From: a virus
Direction: 5' to 3' (one strand)
Virus record (IMG/VR): IMGVR_UViG_3300048580_000073
Location: 1 to 34,397 of that record
DNA length: 34,397 nt
Positions 6,240 to 11,922 of the stretch are shown here, in pieces. The notes under the pieces were generated by a model. It saw only the letters and a program-made list of their open reading frames with translations. It searched no databases and was not told the origin of the DNA. Both the position numbers and the translations under genes were made by a program. Position 1 is the first letter of the stretch. The number at the start of each line of letters is the position of its first letter.

Positions 6240-6784
6240 GCTAACTCTCCTTTGCGTTTGTTTTTAGAGGTAGCTAGACGTATCGTTGCTTCTGGATTGC
6301 TCTTAAACGTATCGGCAGCCGGAAAGTAGTTAGTCTTTAGCTCTTCTATTGTTTCGCTAGACTCGATCATTCGTATCGCTACTAATACCTGCTCTTCTAT
6401 AGCATCGTCATCTACCTCAATCAATGGCAAATCTTCACCAGCGTAGATATATAAGCCGATGCCATGCAGTGCAATAGCCTTAGCCAGACATCTCTGCATT
6501 GCCGTGTTTACATCCATTGCAGAAGGATTTTTAATTGCCTTGTTTTGGTAGTCTAGAACAGGGAGCTGTGCAGTCATTGTTTTGCCAAACGCTGTGACAC
6601 TGCAAAAGACCATCATCGTCTCGCCAAACATCTTTGGCTCTCCATACTTCCAATTTGCTGACGGATCATCTTCCAGTAGATAGTGAACAGCCCATGCCCA
6701 AGAGAGGTATGTTAATTTTCCTTTCTTCTCAGTATGTTCGTTTACATTGATTTGCCGGAGGTCGCTGTAGAGTAACTTAGTCAT
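6236..6784 (-). CDS. DUF1071/Sak3-type single-strand annealing protein
   Basis: 182 aa, first gene of the leftward early operon. The N-terminus (NVNEHTEKKGKLTYLSWAWA, then YGEPKMFGETMMVFCSVTAFG) and the KNPSAMDVNTAMQRCLAKAIAL block match DUF1071, a Rad52-like Sak3 group of ssDNA-annealing recombinases. The C-terminal 45 residues are acidic, then basic. It would anneal the tails made by the YqaJ exonuclease, with SSB. It has a good ribosome site (AGGA, 8 nt before ATG) and follows the divergent promoter region. Confidence 0.88.
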   Translation of the reverse strand: MTKLLYSDLRQINVNEHTEKKGKLTYLSWAWAVHYLLEDDPSANWKYGEPKMFGETMMVFCSVTAFGKTMTAQLPVLDYQNKAIKNPSAMDVNTAMQRCLAKAIALHGIGLYIYAGEDLPLIEVDDDAIEEQVLVAIRMIESSETIEELKTNYFPAADTFKSNPEATIRLATSKNKRKGELA

Positions 6785-6803
6785 ATCATATTCCTTTCAT
6801 ATA

Positions 6804-6827
6804 TGGCAAAATGCCACTTGTATTATA
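6804..6827. promoter_or_regulatory. Divergent early control region: promoter plus palindrome
   Basis: Only 59 bases separate the two early operons. On the minus strand a perfect TATAAT lies at 6827-6822, and on the plus strand TATTAT lies at 6821-6826. A perfect palindrome, TGGCA-AAA-TGCCA, spans 6804-6816 and covers the expected start of the leftward transcript. It looks like an operator. -35 boxes are weak on both sides, suggesting activation or a phage-specific factor. The rightward gene has no evident ribosome site and may use a very short leader. Confidence 0.55.
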
Positions 6828-6843
6828 ACTGAGATTACGAACT

Positions 6844-7188
6844 ATGATAGAACTAAATTTACCCTACCCGCCAAGCGTAAATACTTATTGGGGTTTTCGT
6901 GGATCGCGGCGGTTTATGACTAAGACAGCTAATGACTTTAAGCTAATAGTTAACCTTGCCGCTAAACGAGCTAGGTTTGGCGATGACAAAGTAGGTCTGG
7001 AGATATTGCTTCATGCACCTGACCGTAGGCGTAGAGACATAGATAATGTACTTAAGCCGCTTATAGACGCTCTACAGGCTGCTGGCGTGTTTGATGATGA
7101 CTCTCAGGTAGACCAGTTGATGGTAGCGCGTGGCAGCGTGATTAAAGGCGGTTCGTGCCTAGTCAAAATAAAAAGTTTACAAGAGTAG
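6844..7188 (+). CDS. rusA: RusA-like Holliday junction resolvase
   Basis: 114 aa. It begins IELNLPYPPSVNTYWG, the RusA start pattern. The catalytic aspartates appear in RRRDIDNVLKPLIDAL (D65, D67, D75) and in the DDDSQVDQL segment (D90). It resolves branched intermediates, so concatemers and recombination products can be packaged. It is the first gene of the rightward early operon. The ATG has no obvious Shine-Dalgarno sequence within 15 nt, so start efficiency is uncertain, but the conserved N-terminus supports the start. Confidence 0.93.
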   Translation: MIELNLPYPPSVNTYWGFRGSRRFMTKTANDFKLIVNLAAKRARFGDDKVGLEILLHAPDRRRRDIDNVLKPLIDALQAAGVFDDDSQVDQLMVARGSVIKGGSCLVKIKSLQE

Positions 7189-7250
7189 AAATTTAATCTA
7201 TTCTTACTGCATTGGGTTTAGTGAACCTGATGACAGGAAGGGAGTCAGTT

Positions 7251-7361
7251 ATGCAATTCAGTATCTTTAACGGTGAGACAAGGGCTTTCAGCCTACCCCT
7301 TTCTATGGTTGTAATCCTGTCGGCTCACTACCGGCTCTCACCGTTAAGGATATTGTTATGA
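7251..7361 (+). CDS. 36-aa leader peptide ORF coupled to the replication gene
   Basis: ATG at 7251 is preceded by a strong, long Shine-Dalgarno sequence (AGGAAGGGAG). The frame stays open for 36 codons through the whole 7262-7352 stem region. Its TGA (7359-7361) overlaps the ATG of the DUF1376 gene (7358). The peptide has a hydrophobic middle (FSLPLSMVVILSAHY) and a basic C-terminus. No family is recognised. The likely role is in cis: ribosomes reading it would open the stem that hides the downstream ribosome site. A peptide function is not excluded. Confidence 0.6.
   Translation: MQFSIFNGETRAFSLPLSMVVILSAHYRLSPLRILL
7262..7352 (+). promoter_or_regulatory. RNA stem that sequesters the replication-gene ribosome site
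   Basis: Bases 7262-7277 and 7337-7352 form a 16-bp stem in RNA with a single G-U pair. The 3' arm contains AAGGA (7346-7350), the Shine-Dalgarno of the DUF1376 gene at 7358. The 59-nt interior can form a further AAGGG/CCCTT hairpin. A leader ORF with its own good ribosome site runs through the stem, as in translation-coupled replication control of IncFII/IncB-type plasmids. The stem is read directly; the control role is inference. Confidence 0.6.
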
Positions 7362-8182
7362 GTGCAACCCCGTGGTTTAAGTTTTATCCCGGCGATTACA
7401 AGTCAGATACAGGTAGATTAACTACCGTTCAGCATGGTGCTTACATATTGCTGTTGCTAGATTACTACGCGACAGGAGAAGCGCCGCCTAATGATGATGT
7501 TGTTTTAGCTAAGATTACATTGTGCGACTCGCAGAATGAGTGGTTTGCGATACGCAAAGCTATCGCACGACATTTTGAGATAACTGACGTTTGGAAGCAT
7601 GAACGCTGCGAGAAGGAATTACTTGCCAGAAGTGCTGAACACACTAAAAAGAGTGAGGCTGGCAAAAAAGGTAATGAAATCAAGTGGGGAGTATCGCAAA
7701 GCGAGTCGCAAAACAGCCATTCTGCGATACGCAAATCTATCGCAATACCAGAAGTCAGAAGTCAGAAGTCAGAAGTCATAGATCAGAACTTAGAAGTCAG
7801 AAGTCAGAAGTCAGAATCAAAAGAATTTAAGTCAAAAGAGTTGCGCGAAACGCGCTTAATTATTCCCCCAATTCAGATTCCTGATTGGATTCCTGTAGAC
7901 GCATGGAATGACTTTGTAGACTCTAGGAAGAAACTTAGGAAGCCGCTAACTCAAGGTGCTATAAAACTGGCTATCTCTACTCTGAGCAAGCTAAAGTCTG
8001 AAGGTAACGATCCTAAAGAAGTTATAGAGCAATCAATCCTGAGTGGTTACAGTGGTCTGTTTCCCGTCAACAAGGGTAAGCAGTCAATTACAGACCAGAA
8101 CCGGGCCGTTGGAGAAGCATTCAAATTAAAACTACGTCAACAAGATCAACAATCACAAGGAGAAACCTATGAACACGAGTGA
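7358..8182 (+). CDS. DUF1376 replication protein
   Basis: 274 aa. The N-terminal DUF1376 domain (about 3-90) shows TPWFKFYPGDYKSDTGRLT, QHGAYILLLLDYYATG and the C-terminal KKSEAGKKGN stretch; it is typical of phage replication initiators. Residues 131-154 are a low-complexity Arg/Ser/Gln/Lys/Glu linker encoded by 7-bp iterons. A second helical domain (about 175-235, IPVDAWNDFVDSRKKL to SILSGYSGLFPV) follows. It probably binds the origin inside its own gene and hands over to the loader-like protein encoded next. Overlaps that gene by 14 nt. The start is overlapped by the leader ORF stop. Confidence 0.85.
   Translation: MSATPWFKFYPGDYKSDTGRLTTVQHGAYILLLLDYYATGEAPPNDDVVLAKITLCDSQNEWFAIRKAIARHFEITDVWKHERCEKELLARSAEHTKKSEAGKKGNEIKWGVSQSESQNSHSAIRKSIAIPEVRSQKSEVIDQNLEVRSQKSESKEFKSKELRETRLIIPPIQIPDWIPVDAWNDFVDSRKKLRKPLTQGAIKLAISTLSKLKSEGNDPKEVIEQSILSGYSGLFPVNKGKQSITDQNRAVGEAFKLKLRQQDQQSQGETYEHE
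7546..7567 (+). repeat. 22-bp dyad repeat, copy 1 (origin candidate)
   Basis: TGCGATA and TATCGCA arms (7 bp, perfect) are separated by 8 bases. A second copy with one mismatch lies at 7723-7744. Both lie inside the DUF1376 gene and encode the similar peptides AIRKAIA and AIRKSIA. The dyad plus repetition suggests binding sites of the initiator. Confidence 0.6.
7723..7744 (+). repeat. 22-bp dyad repeat, copy 2 (origin candidate)
   Basis: Second copy of the TGCGATA-N8-TATCGCA dyad, 177 bases after the first and identical except for one base in the spacer. It ends five bases before the first heptamer iteron, so dyad and iterons form one continuous block. Confidence 0.6.
7749..7818 (+). repeat. 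Ten tandem 7-bp iterons, likely replication origin
   Basis: Seventy bases divide exactly into ten heptamers with consensus CAGAAGT. The order is four perfect copies, CATAGAT, CAGAACT, TAGAAGT, two perfect copies and CAGAATC. As 7 and 3 share no factor, the coded peptide repeats every seven residues (EVRSQKS pattern). An iteron array inside the initiator gene followed by AT-rich DNA resembles the lambda O/ori arrangement. The repeats are seen; origin function is inference. Confidence 0.7.
7843..7860 (+). other. GC hairpin and AT-rich stretch beside the iterons
   Basis: GCGCG-AAA-CGCGC (7843-7855) is a perfect 5-bp palindrome, directly followed by an AT-rich stretch. It lies 25 bases after the iterons. 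It could be part of the unwinding region of the origin, or simply coding sequence for ELRETRL. Confidence 0.4.
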
Positions 8183-8732
8183 AAAAGAACAGTTTACTGA
8201 CCTGATAATCAATATATTTGAGATATACAGCATGAAGATAACGCCAGCTTCCATCATGATCTGGTCTAACTTGATGAATGGCTACCCGTTCAGCAGTGTT
8301 AAAGACGCACTTCTTAACCACGTTCAACACTCAGTATTTGCACCTAAACCTGCCGACATGATTAATTTTATTAAAGATCAGGATGGCAGACCTAGTGCAG
8401 ACGTAGCGTGGTCAATGATTCCTAGAAACGAGTATGTTAGTGCCGTACTAACTCAGGATATGCTTACAGCTATGGCAGCAGCCCAGCCCTTGCTGAATGA
8501 AGGCGATCAGGTTGCAGCTAGGATGGCTTTTAAGGATTCATACAACAATCTGGTAAACGAAGCTCGTAATAAATGTACCCCTATAGCGTGGTTTCCTAGT
8601 CTTGGCGATGACAAGAATGGTCGAGAGTCAGTCATTACAGAAGCTATCAGGCTTGGTCGTATAACTGAGGAACACGGTAAGAAAATGCTACCACATATTA
8701 CAAACTGGACTGAATTGATGAGGTTGTCATGA
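8169..8732 (+). CDS. Helicase-loader-like replication protein (G39P/lambda P position)
   Basis: 187 aa, directly after the initiator, with AAGGAG before its ATG. The N-terminal helical part (FTDLIINIFEIYSMKITPAS, then YPFSSVKDALLNHVQHSVFAPKPADMINFI) matches the pattern of phage helicase-loader/G39P-like N-domains. No ATPase motif is present, so it would be a non-ATPase loader. The C-terminal half is helical, with no motif I can name. Position after an initiator with origin repeats supports recruitment of host DnaB. The role is inferred from motif and context. Confidence 0.6.
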   Translation: MNTSEKEQFTDLIINIFEIYSMKITPASIMIWSNLMNGYPFSSVKDALLNHVQHSVFAPKPADMINFIKDQDGRPSADVAWSMIPRNEYVSAVLTQDMLTAMAAAQPLLNEGDQVAARMAFKDSYNNLVNEARNKCTPIAWFPSLGDDKNGRESVITEAIRLGRITEEHGKKMLPHITNWTELMRLS

Positions 8733-9133
8733 ACTGGCCTGTAGGTTCACAGTACGCAGACCTGACTGGCAAAGGGTCGTTTGTTGGTATAGCCGATGAG
8801 ATATTTAAGATTACGACACTTAATCAAAAGAAAAAGCAATCCGAAAGTATGCAGAGAATCATGCGAACGGTCGAGATGCGTGACTACAAACGAGAGAGTA
8901 GAGAGCGTCCTACTAAGCGCATGACAGAGGCCATGAAGTCTATCGTTAAATACATCAAAGCCAATCCCGGTGTAGAACGTGCCGAAATCTTAAAAGTTGT
9001 CTTTAACTTTAGCGTTATATCTCCGTCCAGCTTAGGCAGTAATCTTAACTCTCTGATTGCCCAGAAGATAATTACCAGCAACGGTCGTACTACTAAACGT
9101 AAGTTTTATGTAATAGAGGCAGAAAATGACTGA
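8729..9133 (+). CDS. 134-aa protein with C-terminal winged-helix
   Basis: The start overlaps the previous stop (ATGA). Residues 30-65 are very basic and helical (TLNQKKKQSESMQRIMRTVE). The C-terminal 70 residues read as a winged helix: AMKSIVKYIKANPGVERAEI, then SVISPSSLGSNLNSLIAQKI and a beta wing (NGRTTKRKFYVIE). DNA binding is likely. In the replication operon it could be a replication accessory or regulator. Confidence 0.65.
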   Translation: MNWPVGSQYADLTGKGSFVGIADEIFKITTLNQKKKQSESMQRIMRTVEMRDYKRESRERPTKRMTEAMKSIVKYIKANPGVERAEILKVVFNFSVISPSSLGSNLNSLIAQKIITSNGRTTKRKFYVIEAEND

Positions 9134-9461
9134 GACTATAAATCCATTTAAAGCCTTAGACTTCATACGCGACAATGCAGAAGCCTATGCTCAGGCAAAA
9201 GCTAACCTGCTGTACCTGACAGAGTACCGCAAGACTAAAAAAGCACTGCTTATGATCGAGTCAGACGCAAAGACAGAAAGTGCCAAAGAAAGTTATGCCT
9301 ATGCACATGATGAATACATCGAACATTTAAAAGCCCTAGCAATGGCCCTACAAGAGTCTGAGAGGCTACGTTGGCTTATGGTGGGTGCAGAGGCTAAGAT
9401 AGAGGTTTTTAGAAGCCTAGAGGCTTCTGCACGAATAGAAATGAAGGCTTCTAATATATGA
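9126..9461 (+). CDS. 111-aa helical early protein
   Basis: Almost entirely alpha-helical: NPFKALDFIRDNAEAYAQAK, YLTEYRKTKKALLM, SYAYAHDEYIEHLKALAMAL and SERLRWLMVGAEAKIEVFRS. This pattern recurs in small uncharacterised phage proteins near replication or recombination genes (from memory). No catalytic motif. The start overlaps the previous gene by 8 nt and the stop overlaps the HNH start by ATGA. Confidence 0.65.
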   Translation: MTETINPFKALDFIRDNAEAYAQAKANLLYLTEYRKTKKALLMIESDAKTESAKESYAYAHDEYIEHLKALAMALQESERLRWLMVGAEAKIEVFRSLEASARIEMKASNI

Positions 9462-9943
9462 AAACCATTCCCGCATTTACAAATTATTCAATTAATGAAA
9501 ATGGAGAGGTTTGGTCACATAAATGGAATAGGTTAAAAAAACAATTTGTATCCAATAGTGGGTATAAAGGAGTTTCTTTATCAAAAGACGGTAAACAAAA
9601 AAACTACACTATTCATAGCTTGGTTTTGCTTACTTTTGCAGGTGACCGACCGTCACCAAAACATCAGGCTATGCACTTAGATGGCGATAAAAAAAACAAC
9701 TTGTTATCCAATCTAAGATGGGGGACAGCAAAAGAAAATTGTTTAGACAAAAAAAATCACGGCACTTTCCAAGAAGGTGAAAAACATGGGATGCACAAAT
9801 TAAATAAAGAACAAGTATTGCTAATAAAAAACAGCAGATTGCCGTTAGTTCATTTTGCAAAATTGTTTTCTGTTACACCAGAGGCTATAGGATATGCAAG
9901 AAACATAGGTTGGAAAAGCCTAAATGCTGAATCTACGCAGTGA
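9458..9943 (+). CDS. HNH homing endonuclease (NUMOD4 + HNH_3)
   Basis: 161 aa. The N-terminal NUMOD4-like part reads IPAFTNYSINENGEVWSHKW and continues GYKGVSLSKDGKQKNYTIHS. The HNH_3 core is AMHLDGDKKNNLLSNLRWGT with the following AKEN. The C-terminal 35 residues resemble a DNA-binding HTH (NKEQVLLIKNSRLPLVHFAK). It is clearly more AT-rich than its neighbours. It fits between two genes with 4-nt overlaps on both sides (ATGA, GTGA), so it is inserted exactly at an operon junction. Probably a freestanding homing nuclease. Confidence 0.9.
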   Translation: MKTIPAFTNYSINENGEVWSHKWNRLKKQFVSNSGYKGVSLSKDGKQKNYTIHSLVLLTFAGDRPSPKHQAMHLDGDKKNNLLSNLRWGTAKENCLDKKNHGTFQEGEKHGMHKLNKEQVLLIKNSRLPLVHFAKLFSVTPEAIGYARNIGWKSLNAESTQ

Positions 9944-10200
9944 GCAAGAAAAAAGACTACGCCAGAGTAGCTGAGATTGGCTGTATCTTGTGCCGACATC
10001 GCGGGGTGTATGATACTCCGGCAGAGCTACATCACATTAGGAACGGTGGTAAGCGTGAGAATGCGCCAGTTATACCGCTATGCCCAGAGCATCACCGGGG
10101 TGCTACAGGAGTGCATAATCTAGGTTCTCGTGGCTTTGTTCGAGTGCATGGTATTAGTGAAGAAGAACTATTAAGCGATCTAATCTTTCTAATAGGATAA
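9940..10200 (+). CDS. Ref-like RecA-dependent nuclease (HNH family), GTG start
   Basis: 86 aa. It carries a compact HNH/zinc fold: CILC (C15, C18), ELHHIRNGG (H31, H32) and LCPEHHRG (C48, H51, H52), ending GVHNLGSRGFVRVHG. This matches the Ref (recombination enhancement function)/DUF968-like group; P1 Ref cuts at RecA-made D-loops. Here it would help early recombination or replication. The start is GTG overlapping the HNH stop. It lacks the long basic N-terminus of P1 Ref. Confidence 0.75.
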   Translation: MSKKKDYARVAEIGCILCRHRGVYDTPAELHHIRNGGKRENAPVIPLCPEHHRGATGVHNLGSRGFVRVHGISEEELLSDLIFLIG

Positions 10201-10202
10201 AT

Positions 10203-10322
10203 ATGAATAATAAATTTATGAGGCGTTTTAGCTACCACGAATGGCTAATGATCGGCATAGCTGTTACTCCGATAGTCGTGATTCTAGTCATAATTGGGTA
10301 TCTCATAGGATTGATATTATGA
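10203..10322 (+). CDS. 39-aa single-pass membrane peptide
   Basis: ATG at 10203, two bases after the previous stop; TGA overlaps the next ATG (ATGA at 10319). A basic N-terminus (NNKFMRRFSYHEW) is followed by one hydrophobic helix (MIGIAVTPIVVILVIIGYL, residues 16-34). Inner-membrane, N-in topology is predicted. Perfect coupling to both neighbours argues that it is a real gene. Function unknown. Confidence 0.6.
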   Translation: MNNKFMRRFSYHEWLMIGIAVTPIVVILVIIGYLIGLIL

Positions 10323-10501
10323 ATAACAACAGTGATAACAGAGATGAATTAGCAGCAATGGCAATGGTAGGAATTGTAAGTGGTATAGGAAGGGTTGTTT
10401 TTAATAGTACAGACTGCACTATGACTGCAAATTCTGCTTACAGAATAGCTGATGCAATGATAGCTTGCAAAAAGGGTTGGCCTAAGCCGGAGGTTAAATG
10501 A
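10319..10501 (+). CDS. 60-aa small phage protein
   Basis: I use the ATG at 10319, which overlaps the previous stop, instead of the longer frame from 10241 that would lie inside the membrane peptide gene. The sequence RDELAAMAMVGIVSGIGRVV and NSAYRIADAMIACKKG matches a widespread pattern of small phage proteins (D-E-L-A-A-M-A ... A-D-A-M) with no established role. The stop overlaps the hydrolase start (ATGA). Confidence 0.7.
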   Translation: MNNNSDNRDELAAMAMVGIVSGIGRVVFNSTDCTMTANSAYRIADAMIACKKGWPKPEVK

Positions 10502-10866
10502 CTGAGTTACTACTTTGGTTAACCATGACGGTGTACTTTGAAGGTCGGAGTGAGCCTAGTATTTGTCAGCAAAAAATAGCCAGCGTAGCCTTAAATCGCA
10601 TGGGGCCAGACGGCGATATAAAGAAGGTTATCTTAGCTCCATACCAGTTTAGCTGGGTTCCTGAGAAGATGACTAACGGCGTACTGAAGCCAGAACATAG
10701 ACCTAACAAAGAATCGGCAGCATGGTTAAAAGCAGAAGATGCTGCTAGAACTGCGCTATACTCTCAAGCTAGCTTTCCAGCAACGCATTTCCACGCTGTA
10801 ACAGTCAATCCAAAGTGGGGTAGGCCGTTCTATAAGACCTGTGGGAATCACCATTTCTACTTGTAG
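10498..10866 (+). CDS. SleB-like cell-wall hydrolase
   Basis: 122 aa. The start TVYFEGRSEPSICQQKIASV with ALNRMG is the SleB/Hydrolase_2 signature, including the catalytic Glu in YFEGRSE. PYQFSWV and the C-terminal THFHAV...FYKTCGNHHFY finish the domain. It should cut the glycan strand of peptidoglycan. No signal peptide or signal-anchor is evident. It lies in the early rightward operon, far from the holin and spanins, which is odd for an endolysin. Confidence 0.85.
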   Translation: MTELLLWLTMTVYFEGRSEPSICQQKIASVALNRMGPDGDIKKVILAPYQFSWVPEKMTNGVLKPEHRPNKESAAWLKAEDAARTALYSQASFPATHFHAVTVNPKWGRPFYKTCGNHHFYL

Positions 10867-10874
10867 GAGTCATT

Positions 10875-11117
10875 ATGAAATCACCAGCTTGGACTAGGGC
10901 CGAAGGACAGTCAAAATCTGGAGGGCTAAACGCCAAAGGTAGGGCATCATATAACGCTGCTAACCCAGATAAGCCCGGTCTAAAACCACCACAGCCACAA
11001 GGTGGAGCTAGAAAAAGATCATTCTGCGCTAGGATGGGTGGAGTTGATGGCCCAATGACAGATGAGCAGGGTGATCCTACTCGTCTAGCCCTAGCACTAA
11101 GAAAGTGGAAGTGCTAA
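10875..11117 (+). CDS. DUF6321-like 80-aa protein
   Basis: The pattern SPAWTRAEGQSKSGGLNAKG, ASYNAANPDKPGLKPPQPQG and KRSFCARMGGV, ending LALRKWKC, fits DUF6321, a small conserved phage family with no known function. It is basic, Gly/Pro-rich and largely unstructured, with two conserved-looking cysteines (C51, C80). A good ribosome site (TAGGAG) lies before the ATG. A late or virion role has been suggested for such proteins, but nothing here proves it. Confidence 0.8.
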   Translation: MKSPAWTRAEGQSKSGGLNAKGRASYNAANPDKPGLKPPQPQGGARKRSFCARMGGVDGPMTDEQGDPTRLALALRKWKC

Positions 11118-11121
11118 CGAT

Positions 11122-11210
11122 TAAGTCGGCTAGGGAGACATCCTGAAAATGTCTTGCGTGGTCGCGGTCGGGAAACCCGTTTGATCCTCGATAGATAACC
11201 GCCTGACTTA
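11122..11210 (+). ncRNA. Possible structured RNA leader before the zinc-ribbon gene
   Basis: No ORF fills this gap. A 9-bp closing stem with one bulge joins 11122-11130 to 11201-11210. Inside are a perfect hairpin AGACAT/ATGTCT with a 7-nt loop (11136-11154) and CGGG-AAA-CCCG (11169-11179). The closing stem ends two bases before the ATG at 11213, which has no visible Shine-Dalgarno. A cis-regulatory RNA or processed small RNA is possible. It does not fit a tRNA or any riboswitch consensus I know. Confidence 0.45.
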
Positions 11211-11212
11211 TT

Positions 11213-11383
11213 ATGACAACACGCTTTTGTATGCAGTGCCAGAAGTCTATTTATGTTCCTGACGGAGATGTTAGCGAATGGAAGCCTGTCTACAACAAGC
11301 TGGGAAAAGTGACTAGACGAGTCTGCCCTGCGTGTGCTGCTGGTAGGAAGAAGTTTGATGCTACGGGAGTGTACAAGAAGTAG
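11213..11383 (+). CDS. 56-aa zinc-ribbon protein
   Basis: ATG at 11213, TAG at 11381-11383. CMQC (C6, C9) and CPAC (C38, C41) are separated by 28 residues that include a Lys/Arg-rich hairpin (NKLGKVTRR), a classical zinc ribbon. The basic C-terminus (GRKKFD, YKK) suggests nucleic-acid binding. An in-frame stop seven bases upstream excludes a longer form. It is the last gene of the rightward operon. Confidence 0.65.
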   Translation: MTTRFCMQCQKSIYVPDGDVSEWKPVYNKLGKVTRRVCPACAAGRKKFDATGVYKK

Positions 11384-11421
11384 TTATATCAATTTATATA
11401 CTAAAACAGGTATAACTACTT
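11378..11421. terminator. Symmetric palindrome between converging operons
   Basis: Perfect 11-bp inverted repeat, AAGTAGTTATA at 11378-11388 and TATAACTACTT at 11411-11421, around a 22-nt AT-rich loop. Each arm contains the Lys-TAG end of the gene coming from its side. It is placed as a bidirectional terminator or mRNA 3'-end stabiliser, though the T-tract is weak on both strands. Confidence 0.6.
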
Positions 11422-11922
11422 AATTAACGACTGCTCTCTGACCCATTCTTGTAGACTGAAGAGAGTGGTAGAGTTTTCGTGGCAGATACCGTAATTCCTG
11501 ATGACTGTTTCGAGAGCGTCTGTAGCGGTAACGGCTTGAGCAGTAACGGTTCCCTCATCAGAATCTCTGGTGGTGTCGGAAACCGCATTGTAGACGGCAT
11601 TGTCGTGGAGCATCCGGAAACCACCAGACAAATTAACAGTATCTTGTACATAGATTGGTATCTCCTTTATGATCGTTCTGCTCTTTCCTTGAACAATTTG
11701 TACTCTGTCCACATACTTTGTGACCGTTTGATCTGAAACCACAGCCTGTTTGATCCCTGTCTCAATTGAGTGGGCCTGCGCCTCGATTGTAGCCTCATAG
11801 CAGCTGTTTACTCCTATTTGGCGGCCCATGTATAGACCAGCAGAAAATAACGCAGCACAGAGCGTTGTACAGATAGCAATTTTACTACTTAGAGATAGTG
11901 CCTGTAATCCAGCCCATATCAT
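11416..11922 (-). CDS. Rz-like i-spanin
   Basis: 168 aa. An N-terminal transmembrane anchor (about 13-34, SKIAICTTLCAALFSAGLYM) is followed by a periplasmic part: TVTKYVDRVQIVQGKSRTI and YVQDTVNLSGGFRMLHDNAV are typical of Rz-like proteins. It spans the periplasm together with the lipoprotein encoded inside it, to fuse inner and outer membranes at lysis. ATGA coupling to the M15 peptidase gene places it in the lysis cassette. The stop lies within the convergent palindrome. Confidence 0.85.
   Translation of the reverse strand: MIWAGLQALSLSSKIAICTTLCAALFSAGLYMGRQIGVNSCYEATIEAQAHSIETGIKQAVVSDQTVTKYVDRVQIVQGKSRTIIKEIPIYVQDTVNLSGGFRMLHDNAVYNAVSDTTRDSDEGTVTAQAVTATDALETVIRNYGICHENSTTLFSLQEWVREQSLIK
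11424..11651 (-). CDS. Rz1-like o-spanin lipoprotein, nested in Rz
   Basis: 75 aa in another frame, wholly inside the Rz gene. The signal MYKILLICLVVSGC has a lipobox (VSGC, lipidated C14). The mature part is short and Pro/Leu-rich (FPTPPEILMREPLLLKPLP), as in Rz1 proteins. A strong ribosome site (AAGGAG, 10 nt before ATG) supports real translation. It would be sorted to the outer membrane and pair with the i-spanin. The embedded layout is known for lambda Rz/Rz1. Confidence 0.85.
   Translation of the reverse strand: MYKILLICLVVSGCSTTMPSTMRFPTPPEILMREPLLLKPLPLQTLSKQSSGITVSATKTLPLSSVYKNGSESSR

Noticed and set aside
7749-7818. CRISPR-like array
   Set aside because: Repeats are 7 bp with no spacers and no cas genes. 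It is an iteron array within a coding sequence.
10241-10318. Longer N-terminus for the 60-aa protein
   Set aside because: It lies inside the 39-aa membrane peptide gene, and the start at 10319 has an ATGA overlap typical of this operon.
11111-11212. Possible tRNA because of a 5-bp stem with a 7-nt loop like an anticodon arm
   Set aside because: No D-arm or T-arm can be drawn, position 33 is not T, and the acceptor ends do not pair at the needed distance on either strand.
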